Shown here: positions 11,307 to 22,454 of the stretch, piece by piece
How positions within the stretch are numbered: the first letter of the stretch is position 1
How the letters are laid out: each line of letters starts with the position of its first letter
Assembly: GCA_014155875.1 (NCBI GenBank)
Contig: JACEFZ010016121.1
Coordinates: 465,001 to 529,000 of the forward strand
From: Cepaea nemoralis
Lineage: Eukaryota; Mollusca; Gastropoda; Stylommatophora; Helicidae
Direction: 5' to 3'
Length of the DNA stretch: 64,000 nt
Position numbers and translations under genes: made by a program
The notes under the pieces: model-generated
Seen by the model: only the letters and a program-made list of their open reading frames with translations
Told to the model about the DNA's origin: nothing
The model's database searches: none

Positions 11307-12226
11307 TGTATCTCAGTTATACAATTTCCCCTGGTCTCTGGGTAGTGAGATCGGACGCCCGTGTGCATTGTAGCGCACGTAAAAAAATCCCTTGGCAGTT
11401 GGATATCGAAAAAGAGTAGCCTAACGGCGCTGCCCGGGCAAAATTTCGAGTTAAAAATCTACCCAAAGTATTTCAGGATCCTCGCCGGTGCTACGGAGGT
11501 CGTGCACTGAGCTGAGATTCTCCAGACTCAGGTTTGAGTTAAGAGGAGAACGGAGCACCAATGGGTTACACCCGTGTGCCGTGATGTTGACCTTACAGAG
11601 GTAAGGAGAGTAAACACAAGTCTAGTAGGGAGACACCAGACAGGAGAGACACCAAGCACTATAAATAGCCTCACAAGGAGACACATTTGTGTCAGACCAG
11701 GGGCCAATGCGTACAACAGAGCGAGGGCTTTCCCCAAGCCATTGGGAAGCTTGTCCTTGCGAGTAACCGTGAAGTGCCCGGTTACTCCAGCTCACAAGCC
11801 AGCGTGCTTGACAGACCATGCACGCAATAATAGCTACTGCACGGAGAGGACAGTGTCCGTGCTTGTCCACGCAATGTGTAGCGTGTGGACAGACCCGACT
11901 GGAGACGGTAGAGAGCAGACGTATCCTTGACAAATGCTATAGTTTCTAGGCAATAGGCAAACATTAGGCTGTTAATTTAGATTGTGATTACTAGCATCAT
12001 TTCTCACCACTTCATTGCATTCATGTTGTATAATGATGATGAAGTATAACGCTCGCAGAGCCATTCAAATGTCGGCTCTAAATAAATTGCATTCCTTTCG
12101 CAAATGTCACGAGTTGTTATTTCGTGCGGTGCGAAAGTAGGGGAGTCCTGAGAATCTGCAGCGAACAAGTCGCTGACAGGGTTACACCCGTGTGCCGTGA
12201 TGTTGATCCGTCGACTAAACTAAAGT
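11307..12226 (+). mobile_element. SINE-B copy, 5' truncated and interrupted
   Basis: The body matches, on the opposite strand, the SINE at 22805-24913: TCCCTTGGCAGTTGGATATC, AGAGTAGCCTAACGGCGC, CTACCCAAAGTATTTCAGGA and the 3' end GTTGATCCGTCGACTAAA. It is bounded by a 13-bp direct repeat AACTATCTCTTGT at 11294-11306 and 12227-12239, the expected target duplication. The tRNA-like head seen in the other copy is missing. A 588-bp foreign segment (11591-12178) splits it. Confidence 0.85.
11591..12178. mobile_element. Unidentified 588-bp insertion inside SINE-B
   Basis: It is flanked by a perfect 28-bp direct repeat of SINE sequence (11563-11590 and 12179-12206, from GGGTTACACC to GTGATGTTGA). 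The uninterrupted order is known from the other SINE-B copy, so this is an insertion. It contains TATAAATAG at about 11664, AATAAA at about 12083 and a short hairpin (CACGGA ... TGTCCGTG) at about 11840-11861. It has no terminal inverted repeat, no poly-A tail and no coding motif. A 28-bp duplication is too long for an LTR or DNA transposon and would fit some non-LTR or Penelope-type insertions. The class is unknown. Confidence 0.7.
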
Positions 12227-12244
12227 AACTATCTCTTGTGAGTG

Positions 12245-12425
12245 GCCAGTTCTCTTTGTGAGTTAACCTCTGTCAAGATATACCCACTAGGCTTTCTATC
12301 TGTCCATGGTGCTGTCATCATGCTTCTATAAAACCACATCTCTGCAGCTACCGCATACTTCCTCAATTGTCTGCTAATTATCCATGATTCGCTTACATAC
12401 AACAGGGTAGGCTCGATCTAGCTCT
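12245..12425 (-). mobile_element. LINE-E fragment (C-terminal RT region)
   Basis: Read on the minus strand it gives a run containing SESWIISRQLRKY and AAEMWFYRSMM. This is the conserved C-terminal part of LINE reverse transcriptases of the type that read SETW ... EMWFLR. Related fragments lie at 38930, 39640, 53070, 56855 and 60165. It is not intact. Confidence 0.65.
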
Positions 12426-12509
12426 TACCTCTCTCACCATGATTAGCATATTTATATAGCAGAGGAAATTGTAAGCCCCGTGAAGTGCCATGTTTACTTG
12501 GGCTATTCT

Positions 12510-12605
12510 GCACTCATGGCAACTACTGAAAGTAAACATACCCAGCAATCACGAACAGGGAAGCAATGATGGGGTTGACTGCTACGTCCTGTAAATGATA
12601 TGCAA
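12510..12605 (+). mobile_element. SINE-A 3' half
   Basis: It contains GGCAACTACTGAAAGTAAAC and GGGGTTGACTGCTACGTCC ... ATATGCAACTA, which is the conserved SINE-A 3' domain. The head is lost. Confidence 0.75.
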
Positions 12606-12929
12606 CTATTCTATACTTAACTTCCCTCACTCAACTTCATTATTCTGTTATTGAAGCGCCCACATAGTAAAATACTTTGATACTGTTCCATGAAAAGCGT
12701 GTTCATTTCCGTTCACATGACGTGTAATCAACTCCAGCTTTTATTGGCTGTTTGCGATTAATAGGCAGTTTTACTTTCAGTATTAAACCACTGCTTTCTG
12801 AACGAACGAAGTTCACGCGAAGGGATCTGATCCCAAATTTCCTGTTGCTGATTTCGAATCCTTGATCAGGTATCTCGGGAAATGATTATATTGCGTTCAC
12901 TATCCTCTAAACGACAAACGCCGATGATC

Positions 12930-13440
12930 ATTAATTAATTAATTCATTCATTCATTCATTCAGTAGCATGTCCTTTGCAGAACCTCGCTCCAATAACAAC
13001 TTTGCGGAAAACTTCTTGATCATAAGCACGATGTCCCGCGTCCGATACATCCATCCGCAATATCCTGCACCCATCTTCTCTTTGTCCTGCCTCTTCCTCT
13101 CTTCCCTGGCATATACCACCACTCTATTAATGTTCTCTTTAAATTTTCATGACGTTTCAAGTGGCAAAAATATTTGAATGTTCTTTGTTTTATCGTCTTT
13201 AGTAGCCAACCTTCTTCAATATTCAATTCTTGTCGCATTGATGCATTTGTTATTTTCTTTATCCAAGATATTATTATAACTCGTCTATAACATGTATATT
13301 CAAAGGCATTTATGCGCTGTTCAGCTTGTTTAGTAAATGTCCAGGTCTGATAGGCGAATTTTGCAATGAGAAAGATGCATGCTCTTAAAAGTCTAATTCT
13401 AAAGGCCGTCAGCCATGTCGAATACATTAAATATACAGGG
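12930..13440 (-). mobile_element. LINE-3 3' fragment with (TGAA)n tail
   Basis: Minus-strand reading gives TWTFTKQAEQRINAFEYTCYRR and then FKYFCHLKRHENLKRT ... [17 protein letters not shown]. This is a LINE RT C-terminus closely like the plus-strand copy at 48062-48418. Its 3' end runs into TGAA repeats (ATTC on plus, about 12935-12963), the expected simple tail. Stops and shifts occur. Confidence 0.75.
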
Positions 13441-14285
13441 TACACAGGCTTCAACAGTTGGTCGAGTCAATACTACAGGCATATGTGGAAAACATGCAGA
13501 AACCAGCAAGAGAACCCTGTAAATGGGATGATAATATCAGGGAGGACCAGAAGGAAGATCGTATCAGCACTGCCAAGACTAGAACATTCTGAAGATCCAA
13601 TTCAGACGACCCTCATTGTAAAGATATCATCTGACGTGATCTGTTCTGATAAGATATATATACATAATGTAGACAATGCAAACGAAATATATGGGGTCGA
13701 GAACATTCCAAGATGAAATTGCAAATGAAGGCACAATCCGGATTCGGATTTAATTTTTTTTTTTTTTGCGCTCGCTCGCCCGCTCGCTCGCCCGCTCGCT
13801 TTGAAATGGTTTGTAGAGCACAAGCTACTACTTCTAGTTATTTGCGCGTGGATGAGCTGTTTCCATCACCAGTGTACCCCCACGCAAAAGTAGTCACATG
13901 CATGTGTTATACATGGCGACTCATTGAACTTTCTCAAGAAGGCACAGATCTATGGACAGAAGTGGCTCGACACAATAAGCATATCACAATTATCCCAACT
14001 ACCTGCCAGATATGTATTGGGGTACCCTGGCATGAAAGGTCAGGCGCGAGCTGGTCGGTTGGCAAAAATAGCTGTGATCGTGGAGTGAAGAGTAATGGAT
14101 GGGAGATACAGCTTCAACGCCATTGAGAAGCTGAACAAAGAGATGACTTTAAGTACACCTGGGAATAGCCTTCTATTTCCACAGCGAGGGAGATGGGAGT
14201 GTAGCGTGGCACCGCCGGATATTAACATCTTGTGAAGACGTTTTAACAAGGAAATTGTGACACGGGACGCTATAAGCTGGCAAGA
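13441..14285. other. Unassigned DNA with a (GCTCGCTCGCCC)n patch
   Basis: A T-run followed by GCTCGCTCGCCCGCTCGC lies at about 13755-13800. Open frames at 13366-13716 and 13713-14126 have no recognisable domain and cross the repeat. I see no supported gene. Confidence 0.5.
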
Positions 14286-14690
14286 ATGTTAACTATTCAG
14301 TGTCAAGGAATAATCGAAAATATGACCGCCCATTTGGAAAGAAGGATGATATATCGCCGTATGGTCATCGTGTTATTTATTTTATTTCCTGGTATCTTCC
14401 TGAACGGTTACTTTAAAAAAAATGCCAAACTAATTCACAAAATCCTATTTCAAAATGTTCCAGGCTAACTTTGGAAATTGTTTAAGTATAACGCAAGACA
14501 TAGCGAACGACTATACATACTTCATGTCCCTAAACCTAGCATAGACTTGTACAAAACAAGCTGTCGGTCAGTTGTGGAACAATCTTCTACAAGAAATCAA
14601 AGACATCACCAAACCCTATACATACAACCACAACCTGTTTAAATACGATTTCGATATATACTACATGCCCCCCTAAAAAAGGGAAAAAAA

Positions 14691-14893
14691 GTTAGTTGCA
14701 TATCCTTTACAGGACGTTGCTTTTAGCAAAGTTTACGTTCAGTAGTTTGCCAATGCTTTCTGAACAACCGGTACTCATACCATTTCGTAAAAACCAATAC
14801 AATGCGGTCTGCTGCCATATCGTTCGTAGCTGTGTTTCGAACGCGGGTCTTTGGGATCACGAACTGCGTCTGTAAGCACTTCGCCAAGGAGCA
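14691..14893 (-). mobile_element. SINE-A copy within LINE-1
   Basis: It starts TTAGTTGCATATCCTTTACA (the reversed 3' end) and continues with CGTTCAGTAGTTTGCCA. The tRNA-like head carries the reversed B box GTTTCGAAC at about 14836. An A-rich flank hides any target duplication. Confidence 0.8.
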
Positions 14894-15020
14894 GTAAAAA
14901 AAAAAAAGAAAACATAAAACAAAATTAATAGCTATCTCAAGTGACAACTAGTATAATAAACATTCTCCTAACTGTGGTACCTTACACCTGCGTAATTATA
15001 ATTGCTATGTCAAAAATGAG

Positions 15021-15263
15021 CCGGCTTCGTGGCTTAGAGGTTATGACTTTTCTCCGTAATCTCGTATACTCTCATCGGTAACGTGATGACGGTGAGAATC
15101 AGCAGTGGTTCGAATCGCATCGGTAACTTACGGGGTATGTAAGCCGGCCGCTCAGAAGGCAAACTACTGAGCGTAATCTTGCAAAGAAATCAACATACAG
15201 CTGAAATATGCTGGTGTTGACAGCGATGTCCTGTAAAGGATATGCAAAAAAAAAAAAAAAAGA
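15021..15263 (+). mobile_element. SINE-A variant with different tRNA head
   Basis: The head GCCGGCTTCGTGGCTTAGAG resembles a pol III A box, and GTTCGAATC at 15108-15116 is a perfect B box. The tail domain (GCAAACTACTGAGCG, GTTGACAGCGATGTCCTGTA) is shared with other SINE-A copies, and a poly-A run follows. A 14-bp duplication ATGTCAAAAATGAG at 15007-15020 and 15264-15277 marks the target site in the LINE-1 3' UTR. Confidence 0.85.
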
Positions 15264-15651
15264 ATGTCAAAAATGAGTTTTAGTGAGTCGTGTTATTGAT
15301 TTATGCAAATTTCCATGCGTTTTAATGTAATGTGATCTGTTGTTGTCTAAGATTAGCTTCATAAATGATGTATGAATGACATAATGTATTAGAGAAAACA
15401 GATAAGAACGGTAGAATGTCAGATGGGCTTGTGCGCCCAATTCTTATCTCTTTGAAAATCAAATCTGTCCGCTCGTTCGTCCGTTCAATGCACAGTAAAT
15501 GGCAATTTTCATTAAAGTTGAGAAACTTACCTCTGCGCTTAATGTTCCACTGACAATCAACTCATAATTTGACCTTTAATTCTGGCGTCCTAGACCCTCA
15601 ACTTGGTCCATGTAACTCATGATTGGCACATACAAAGTAAAAGTAGGAGGA

Positions 15652-16115
15652 ATGTCTGGCCGAGTGCCTAAAACGTCGGGTATACATTCGGGAAACTTGA
15701 GTTCGAATCCAAGATAAGGTGATGGACTTTTGTCGGTTTGGGAAAATAAAAGAAACCCACACCTGTGGTGGACTGCACTAGCTAAACAGCTTTAACAGTT
15801 CAATGCCAAACAAAAAGTAGATTTGGACCAAACAACTATGGGTGGCGGAAAATGGGAAGTAGGGAGTTTGTCACAGACTTAAACTTTGTTACTACGGTAG
15901 CAGACATGTTGCATTAATATCAAATTAAAAGAGGTTGTATAGGGAAAACTACTGTAGTAATATTTTAACCATCGTTTTATTTATAAGCCAGTTACAGTAA
16001 AGGAAGTTTTGAATAGCACAATTTATCATCCCATGGCAGTTAATGGGTTACTACCCCGGGGACAACCCCCCCCCCCCCCCCCCCCCCCCATGTCCTATAC
16101 CGCAATGTGCTGTAC
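15652..16115 (+). mobile_element. SINE-D copy (tRNA-derived, with poly-C)
   Basis: TCTGGCCGAGTGCCTAAAAC (A-box-like) and GAGTTCGAATCCAAG (B box, about 15709-15723) form a tRNA-like head. GACTGCACTAGC follows. A 24-C run at 16066-16089, then TCCTATACCGCAATGTGCTG, resembles the end of the second copy at 57481-57705. The middle (about 15810-16040) is longer than in that copy and may contain other DNA. Confidence 0.6.
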
Positions 16116-17264
16116 GCAGTAATGACATTTGGTTTTTTTCTTTTCCACTAACATTACTGAAGACAGGGGGTGGACTTGTTCAAGCGACCCGGATGTATCC
16201 CATCTGACTCAGCCACTGTCCGCAGTAAGGGAAGCCCTGTACCGAGAGCATCGCACAAAGCACGAACTCGGTTGCTACAGCTATGACACCCCTTCCCCCC
16301 CCCCCCCCCCCTCGCCTTCCCCACCCCAGGAGATTCGGATCAAATTGTACCGGTGGTCTGGACGATGGAGCCCGGGGAACAACCCACGAATATCGATCGC
16401 ATCACTGGGAAGACGGGTTAACTACTTCACCTCAGAGACCCCCTACCTTAATATAGTACACGTTGTTGAAATGCAACTAACTGTCTGTCTGTTCTTTATT
16501 ATTATTATGTATATCCGCCTTATTCCTTTCGGTGGCCCTGTCGCTCTCTCGCTCGGCCGCCCGGCCGCCCGGTCACCCGGCCACTCGGCTAGTCGGTCGG
16601 TCGGTCGGTTGGTCAGTCGGTCTTTCGGCTGTCTGTCTGGCTGGCTGGATGGCTGTCTGTCTAGATACAAATCATTGTCTTGCTTGGCAAAAATAGACGG
16701 ATTGCTCCTGCTCTAGTTTTTACTTCAACATTTTGAAACCTGTATATACATTTGAAAGCATATGGAATAGACCAGGTTACCATACTGCTGTACGCAAAAT
16801 ATTATACTGGAGATATACCTCCTGAATTATGCAATTCTATATTTATTGCGTCGGTTTGGCTCTGTTACAAATATGAGTGTATATTTCCATAACATTTATT
16901 GTTTTCCTTACGCAACCATACTGCCTGTTTTTCTACAACTCATTTCTTTTTCCATTTGGTGTATTTTGTTTGTTTGTGAAATGTACCAGGAAATAGCTTT
17001 TCATTTCAGGTTTATTCGTGTGGCTATTATTGTATAACAGTATAATTCCGATTACTGAATAATACATTTTTATCCTCCTATGTCGTGGCATTTCTTAGCT
17101 GTTATGTGACGTTGTTGTATTTTGTCCATGCAAAGGATATTATTATATTATTATATGTCGCTGTATCTGTATTTATTTATATTGCAAAATTTTAAATGTT
17201 GTTTAGTGCACTTCCTTAACACCCACGCTTTGTTTTTCTTTTTAAAGGATGATCGATGTCTGTG
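16116..17264. other. Unassigned DNA with C-run and CGGT/CCGG repeats
   Basis: A C-rich run lies at about 16286-16315. GGCCGCCCGGCCGCCCGG and CGGTCGGTCGGT patches lie at about 16550-16640. The 195-residue frame at 16129-16716 spans these and shows no domain. 16720-17260 is AT-rich with nothing recognised. Confidence 0.55.
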
Positions 17265-18172
17265 AAACTGGTTGGGTAGGGTAGAGTTGGATTTTTTGGG
17301 TTGAGTTGGGTTGTTGGGTTGAGGTGGGTGGTTGGGTTGAGTTGGGTGGTTTGGGCAGGGTTAGGTAGCTTTCGGTTGGGTTGGGTTGGTTTGGGTAGGG
17401 TAGCTTTGGGTTGGGCTAGGTTGAGAAAAGTTGGGTTGAGTTGAGTTGGGTGGTTGGGTTGAGTTGGGTGGTTGGGTTGAGATGGGTTGGTTTGGACAGG
17501 GTAGGGTAGCTTTGGGTTGGGTTGAGTTGAGTTAAGTTGGGTTAAGTTGAGTTGAGTATAGTTGGGTATAGTTGGGTTGGGTAGAGTTGGGTGGTAGGGT
17601 TGGGGTGGTTTGGGTTGAGTTAAGTTGGGTTGAGTTTATCTGGGTTGGGTTTAGTTGAGATGGGTTGGGTAGAGTTGGGTGTTATGATTGGGTTTGGTAT
17701 ACTAGTTTTGGGTTGTGTTGAGTTGAGTTGGGCTGGATTGGCTAGAGTTGGGTTGGGTAGAGCTGGGTTGGTTTGGATAGGATAACTTTGAGCTGGGTTG
17801 TGTTAGATTGAATTGAGTTGGGTTGAGTTGATTTGGATTGGGTAGAGTTGGATGGTAGGGTTGGGGAAGTATGGGTAGGGTAGCTTTGGGTTGGGTTGAA
17901 TTAGGTTGGGTTGGGCTGAATTAGGTTGGATTGAGTTGGGTTGAGTTGAGTTGAGTTGAGTTGGATTGGTTTGGATAAGATAGCTCTGAGCTGGGTTGAG
18001 TTGGGTTAGGTTGAGCTGAGTTTGGTTGAGTTAGGTTTGGCTGATTTGCTTTGGATTGGGTAGGGTAGCTTTGGGTTGGATTGAGTTAGGTTGGGTTGGG
18101 ATGGGTTCAGATTGGTTGAGTTGGGTTGGGTTCAGTTGGGTTTGGTTACGTTAGATTGCGTTGAGTTGAGTC
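17265..18172. repeat. GTTGG/GTTGA pentamer-like array (about 0.9 kb)
   Basis: Degenerate TTGGG, TTGAG and TTAGG units occur throughout the plus strand. It resembles G-rich telomere-like DNA, but no regular TTAGGG or TTAGG tract is present. Confidence 0.92.
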
Positions 18173-18304
18173 AAGAACCGACATCACAGGCTCTGGTCCA
18201 TCCCATACCTACTTCGTCCTCATCTTGACCAGTCAGCGAAGAGTCCCAATGCTAATGGCATCAGCTACAGTCTGATTATTTATCGGTCTGGCTCTGTGGG
18301 AAGT

Positions 18305-18385
18305 GTAAGATAGTCAAGAAAAAGATAGTCAAGAAAAAGATAGTCAAGAAAAAGATAGTCAAGAAAAAGATAATCAAGAAAAAGG
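18305..18385. repeat. 15-bp tandem repeat
   Basis: Unit GATAGTCAAGAAAAA, about five copies. Confidence 0.95.
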
Positions 18386-18488
18386 ACAGTCCAAGATTCC
18401 CCCCACCTCCTTTCCGAGCAAGGCAGCCTTCCCCTGAGTAAAAGTCAAAATGTATGGCGAGGCAGAGGCGTCCGTGCAGAAGTGGTAA

Positions 18489-18750
18489 GTGATAACTCAC
18501 AGCCAAGTGATGTGATAACTCACAGCCAAGTGATGTGATAACTCACAGCCAAGTGATGTGATAACTCACAGCCAAGTGATGTGATAACTCACAGCCAAGT
18601 GATGTGATAACTCACAGCCAAGTGATGTGATAACTCACAGCCAAGTGATGTGATAACTCACACACAAGTGATGTGATAACTCACACACAAGTGATGTGAT
18701 AACTCACAGCCAAGCGATGTGATAACTCACAGCCAAGTGATGTGATAATA
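18489..18750. repeat. 23-bp minisatellite
   Basis: Unit TGATAACTCACAGCCAAGTG plus ATG, about eleven copies. Two consecutive units carry CACAC in place of CAGCC. Confidence 0.97.
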
Positions 18751-18884
18751 TACACTGGTGGGTCTATGATGGGAGGTAAACGGAATGGGTGCGGCTTCAT
18801 AGTAAGAGTTATGGGTCGTGTTTGGTGATGAGGCTGGTATGCAAACAAATAAGAGGAGGAGGAAGAGGGGAGGCGGTGATGAAG

Positions 18885-18889
18885 AAGGA

Positions 18890-18937
<48 letters not shown>

Positions 18938-19073
18938 AGGAAGGAAGGAAGGAAGGACGGAAGGAAGGAAGGAAGAAAGGAAGAAAGGAAGAAAGGAAGG
19001 AAGGAAGGAAGGACGGAAGGACGGACGGAAGGACGGAAGGACGGAAGGAAGGAAGGAAGGAAGGAAGGCAGGA

Positions 19074-19117
<44 letters not shown>

Positions 19118-19165
19118 AGGAAGGAAGGAAGGAAGGAAGGAAGGAAGGAAGGAAGGAAGGAAGGA
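18885..19165. repeat. (GGCA)n/(GGAA)n/(GGAC)n microsatellite
   Basis: Two GGCA blocks (about 18890-18935 and 19065-19115) are separated and followed by GGAA blocks. Frames in all directions (KEGR, LPSF repeats) are artefacts. Confidence 0.97.
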
Positions 19166-19283
19166 ACATAGAAGAAGAAGACATAAAAAAAGAAGAGAAA
19201 GAGGAAATACGAACCAGGAAAGAGAAAGAAGACAGAAGAAGAAGGACAAGAAGAAGGACGAAGAATAAGGACACAGGAATAAT

Positions 19284-19457
19284 CCCCCCCCCCCCCCCCG
19301 CGTTTCCATCCTGTTTCAGGATATTGCGGTCAACATCAGCATTTTTCAGCTGTATGTTGATTCCTAGGCTAGATTACGCTCATCAGCACGCCACGACTTT
19401 CTGAGCGACCGGCTCCATACTCTCATAAGTCACTTTTTGCGATTCGAACCACTGCTA
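19284..19457 (-). mobile_element. SINE-A variant copy
   Basis: Reversed tail (TTTCAGGATATTGCGGTCAA, CAGCATTTTTCAGCTG) and reversed B box GATTCGAACC at about 19441. It is flanked by the 13-bp direct repeat ACACAGGAATAAT at 19271-19283 and 19458-19470. That sequence lies at the AAT tail of the neighbouring LINE, so the SINE entered the LINE tail. The side next to the left repeat is a 16-C run. Confidence 0.75.
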
Positions 19458-19465
19458 ACACAGGA

Positions 19466-21998
19466 ATAATAATAATAATAATAATAAGTCTTTATTTTCA
19501 AAGGGTTAAGAATTGGGCACGCAGGCCCGTCTGACATTCTGCCCTTCTTCTCTATTTCCTCTCATACATTCTTTCATTCAACATCACTTATGAAGCAACT
19601 TTTGACAACAAAAGAACATTAAAACGCATGAAAAATAATCAATAACAAATGACTCACCGAGGCAGTGTTTAACATGGGCATTATAAATACCTAAGGAGGG
19701 TGTAACGTGCCATACATAAGGGAATGGTTTTTGGCTAGTTGTCGTTTGAGATAAGTTACCATTATTGTCTTTTTTGTGTTATTTGTTATGGGGGCATGTA
19801 GTCTGTACTAAGGTAGTGTTCAAACAGGTTGCGAATGTATGAATCATGATTGGTGGTGTCTTTAATTTCTTGTGGAAGATTGTTCCACAACTGAGCGGCA
19901 GAGTATGCTAAGCTTGTTTTATATAAGTCTATCCTAGGTTTAGGGACATGAAGTATATTTAGTCGTTCGCTATGTCTAGCGTTATATTTAAACAATGGCC
20001 AAAGGTAGCTTGGAGCATTTTGAAATAGGATTTTGTGAATTAGTTTGGTCTTATTAAAAAGCAGGCGCTTGTGGAGTGGCAGTAACCGGAGACGTTTATA
20101 TAGGTTAGAATTGTCGGTAAGCTTTTCACCATTAATTAAACGCACTGCCCTTTTCTGGAGTGAATATAGGCGTTTTGTTATTGATTTGGAGCATCCATCC
20201 CAGACTGTGGAGCAGTAATCAATATGTGTTTGTATATGAGAAGTATAGAATATCTTTCTTGTGTTTTCGTCAAGGAAATTTTTAATTTTGGCAAGTTGGT
20301 ATACTTTTTTGGCTATTTGTTTAACTAGAGCATGAACATGTGAGTTAAAAGTTAGATTTTGATCTATGATAACACCCAGTGTCTTGTGCTCGGTGACACT
20401 TTCTACAGGCGTGCTGCCAATGTTCAGCTGAAGAGTTCTCTGCGAGTTTAGAGTGTGAAGTCTTTGCCTGGTTCCTATTAACATAGACTTTGTTTTAGTA
20501 ATGTTAATTTGCATGCGGTTTGCATGACTCCAGTTAACTACACTATTTATTTCCTGTTGCAAGGATATTTCTAGCACATTACGATCAACAGCGTTCGTAT
20601 ATACTGTGCAGTCATCAGCAAATAGATCGCAGGACGACGACAGATTTAATGGAAGATCATTTATATAAATGGCAAATAATAGAGGGCCAAGAATAGACCC
20701 CTGAGGTACTCCAATATTAATGGTAATGGCTTGAGATAAAACTTTATTGTGTGATACTACTTGCTTTCTGTCTAATAAGAATGATTTTATTAATGTCACT
20801 ATATTAAAACTTACTTTCATTGTTTCTAGTTTTTTAATTAGAATAGTATGATCTATCATATCGAATGCTTTCCTAAAGTCTATAAACACCGCTCCACATA
20901 GAGTATTGTTGTTAATATTTTGATGCCAGTTTTCTATCATGTTTGTTAGTGCCGTATGGCAAGAATATTTTGGCCGAAATCCTGACTGACTGTCAACTAT
21001 CAGTTTATGGCGAACTAAGTGATCTAGTGTTGTTTTGTGGATGTGCTTTTCTAGCGGTTTGGATAATGAGGATAATATGGAAATTGGTCTATAATTACTC
21101 ATGAGACGATCGTCTAGAGGACCAGCTTTTAAATGAGGATACACTTTAGCGATTTTAAAGGCTGATGGGAAGTGACCTCTGGTTATACATTGATTATATA
21201 TAAAAGTTAGTGACTCGCAGATCGCCGGTGCAGCATGGCGAAGGATCCGACTACTAATTCCATCTAGTCCTGATGAGTTATTGTTTTTTAGATTACGGAG
21301 ATGAGTAAATACTTCAGTTGTCGTCATTAGCGGTATGTTGGAGGAAATGTGTCCATAGCATTTGTTCTCACAGAATGATGATAATAAAGATATGTCATGA
21401 GGCGCATCTGGTATTGCAGCCTTCAGTTGGTTTATGTCGGACTGAAAGTATCTACTGAATTGATCACATGTAACCTGATTTGATGGTAATGATTGTGATG
21501 ATTTGTGTTTGTTTGTCAAGGTATTAATTGCTTTCCATATATCTTTAGTGTTGGTTTTATCTATTACTATGTTCTTAAAATAGTTTTTCTTTTCCTTCCG
21601 AATAACATATTGAACTTTGTTTCTCAGACTACGGTACATAGTTAGATCTCTATTTTTGTGAGCCCTGTCGCGATCTCTCATAAGTTTAACTACCTCCTGT
21701 GTGATCCACGGGGGCTTTGTGTGATGTTTAACACGAACTTCCTTAAATGGAACATGTTTATCAAATATACTTAGAAAGGTCTTTAGCCAGTGGTCCAGAG
21801 CATCGTCTGGGTCAGGAAGCTGGTAAACATAATCTAGAGATGAGTTGACCAAATCTTGTAAGAAGACGTCTCGATTGAAATTTTTGTAATTTCTATATTT
21901 TATGCTTATATGTTTGTGTTTGGGAGTTTTGGTGCCCCTTCTCGACCACGTGCAACATACTGGATAGTGATCGCTCATTGCATTGATAGGTACACTAC
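19466..21998 (-). mobile_element. 5'-truncated LINE-1 (Jockey/CR1-type group) with AAT tail
   Basis: On the minus strand it holds the end of an APE endonuclease, an RT, a C-terminal region, a 3' UTR (19487-19785) and an (ATT)n tail at 19466-19488. The 5' end is lost near 21998, where the sequence becomes purine-rich flank. Parts of the same family occur at 10315, 14286, 15264 and 45850. Confidence 0.88.
19786..21998 (-). pseudogene. LINE-1 endonuclease-RT ORF, 5' truncated
   Basis: The open frame runs without a stop for about 735 family residues. It starts with the endonuclease motif SDHYPV, so most of the APE domain is missing. RT motifs follow in order: a first catalytic Asp in VFIDFRKAFD, then VPQGSILGPLLFAIYINDLP, then LFADDCTVYT. 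Next come a thumb and C-terminal region ending KDTTNHDSYIRNLFEHYL. The product would copy its RNA at a nicked target by target-primed reverse transcription. The open frame extends about 40 residues into flanking proline/serine-rich sequence, which is not part of the element. The uninterrupted frame implies a fairly recent insertion. Clade placement (Jockey, CR1 or relatives) is by motif only. Confidence 0.88.
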
Positions 21999-21999
21999 A

Positions 22000-22226
22000 C
22001 GAACAAGGACGAACGAAGGAGGAAGGAGAGAAGAAGGAGGGAAGAAAAAGGACCAGAAGCAGCAGCAGCAGCAGAGGAGAAGTCGAAGGAGGAGGAAGAA
22101 GACACCGACACACCAGATAACGACATTGGCAATGAAATGACTGCGGGATTAATTTGATAGACTGCTGTTATTGATGGAAAGCGGGTTACCCACACATGAC
22201 ACACACACACACACACAACCACACAC
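22000..22226. repeat. Purine-rich GAAG/GCA stretch and (AC)n
   Basis: GAAGGAGGAAG-type sequence to about 22110, with a CAG-like run at about 22055-22075. (AC)n lies at about 22199-22228. Confidence 0.8.
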
Positions 22227-22454
22227 ATGCCCTGGCGCCAGGCAGAACGCGTGACCTGAGTGTCGGATATGGGCTGCAGGAATGTGTGGTTGGAAAGGAA
22301 ATGAGATCAATGATTGCTAATGTTGACATAAAACCCATTTCGTGTATTCGCAGCCACAGACACATACAAGTGAGTTACCCAACATGGCAGAAACCCATCT
22401 TTCATATTTATTCACGGGATAAATATTGTGTATCAAAATGTTAACTCGGAAGTC

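Larger units (their letters stand above)
14286..15470 (+). mobile_element. LINE-1 family copy split by two SINE-A insertions
   Basis: About 14405-14680 encodes KLIHKILFQNVPG and further text matching the C-terminus of the ORF at 19786-21998. About 14905-15020 and 15264-15470 match that LINE's 3' UTR in order (ATCTCAAGTGACAACTAG, CATGCGTTTTAATG, GCCCAATTCTTATC). SINEs at 14691-14893 and 15021-15263 separate these pieces. Coding potential is destroyed by stops and gaps. Confidence 0.8.

Noticed and set aside
16129..16716. A 195-residue secreted or membrane protein
   Set aside because: The frame crosses a poly-C run and CGGT repeats, has no domain and no homologous copy in the window.
18681..19309. 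Frames of up to 197 residues made of KEGR or LPSF repeats
   Set aside because: Pure products of GGAA/GGCA repeats, open on both strands.
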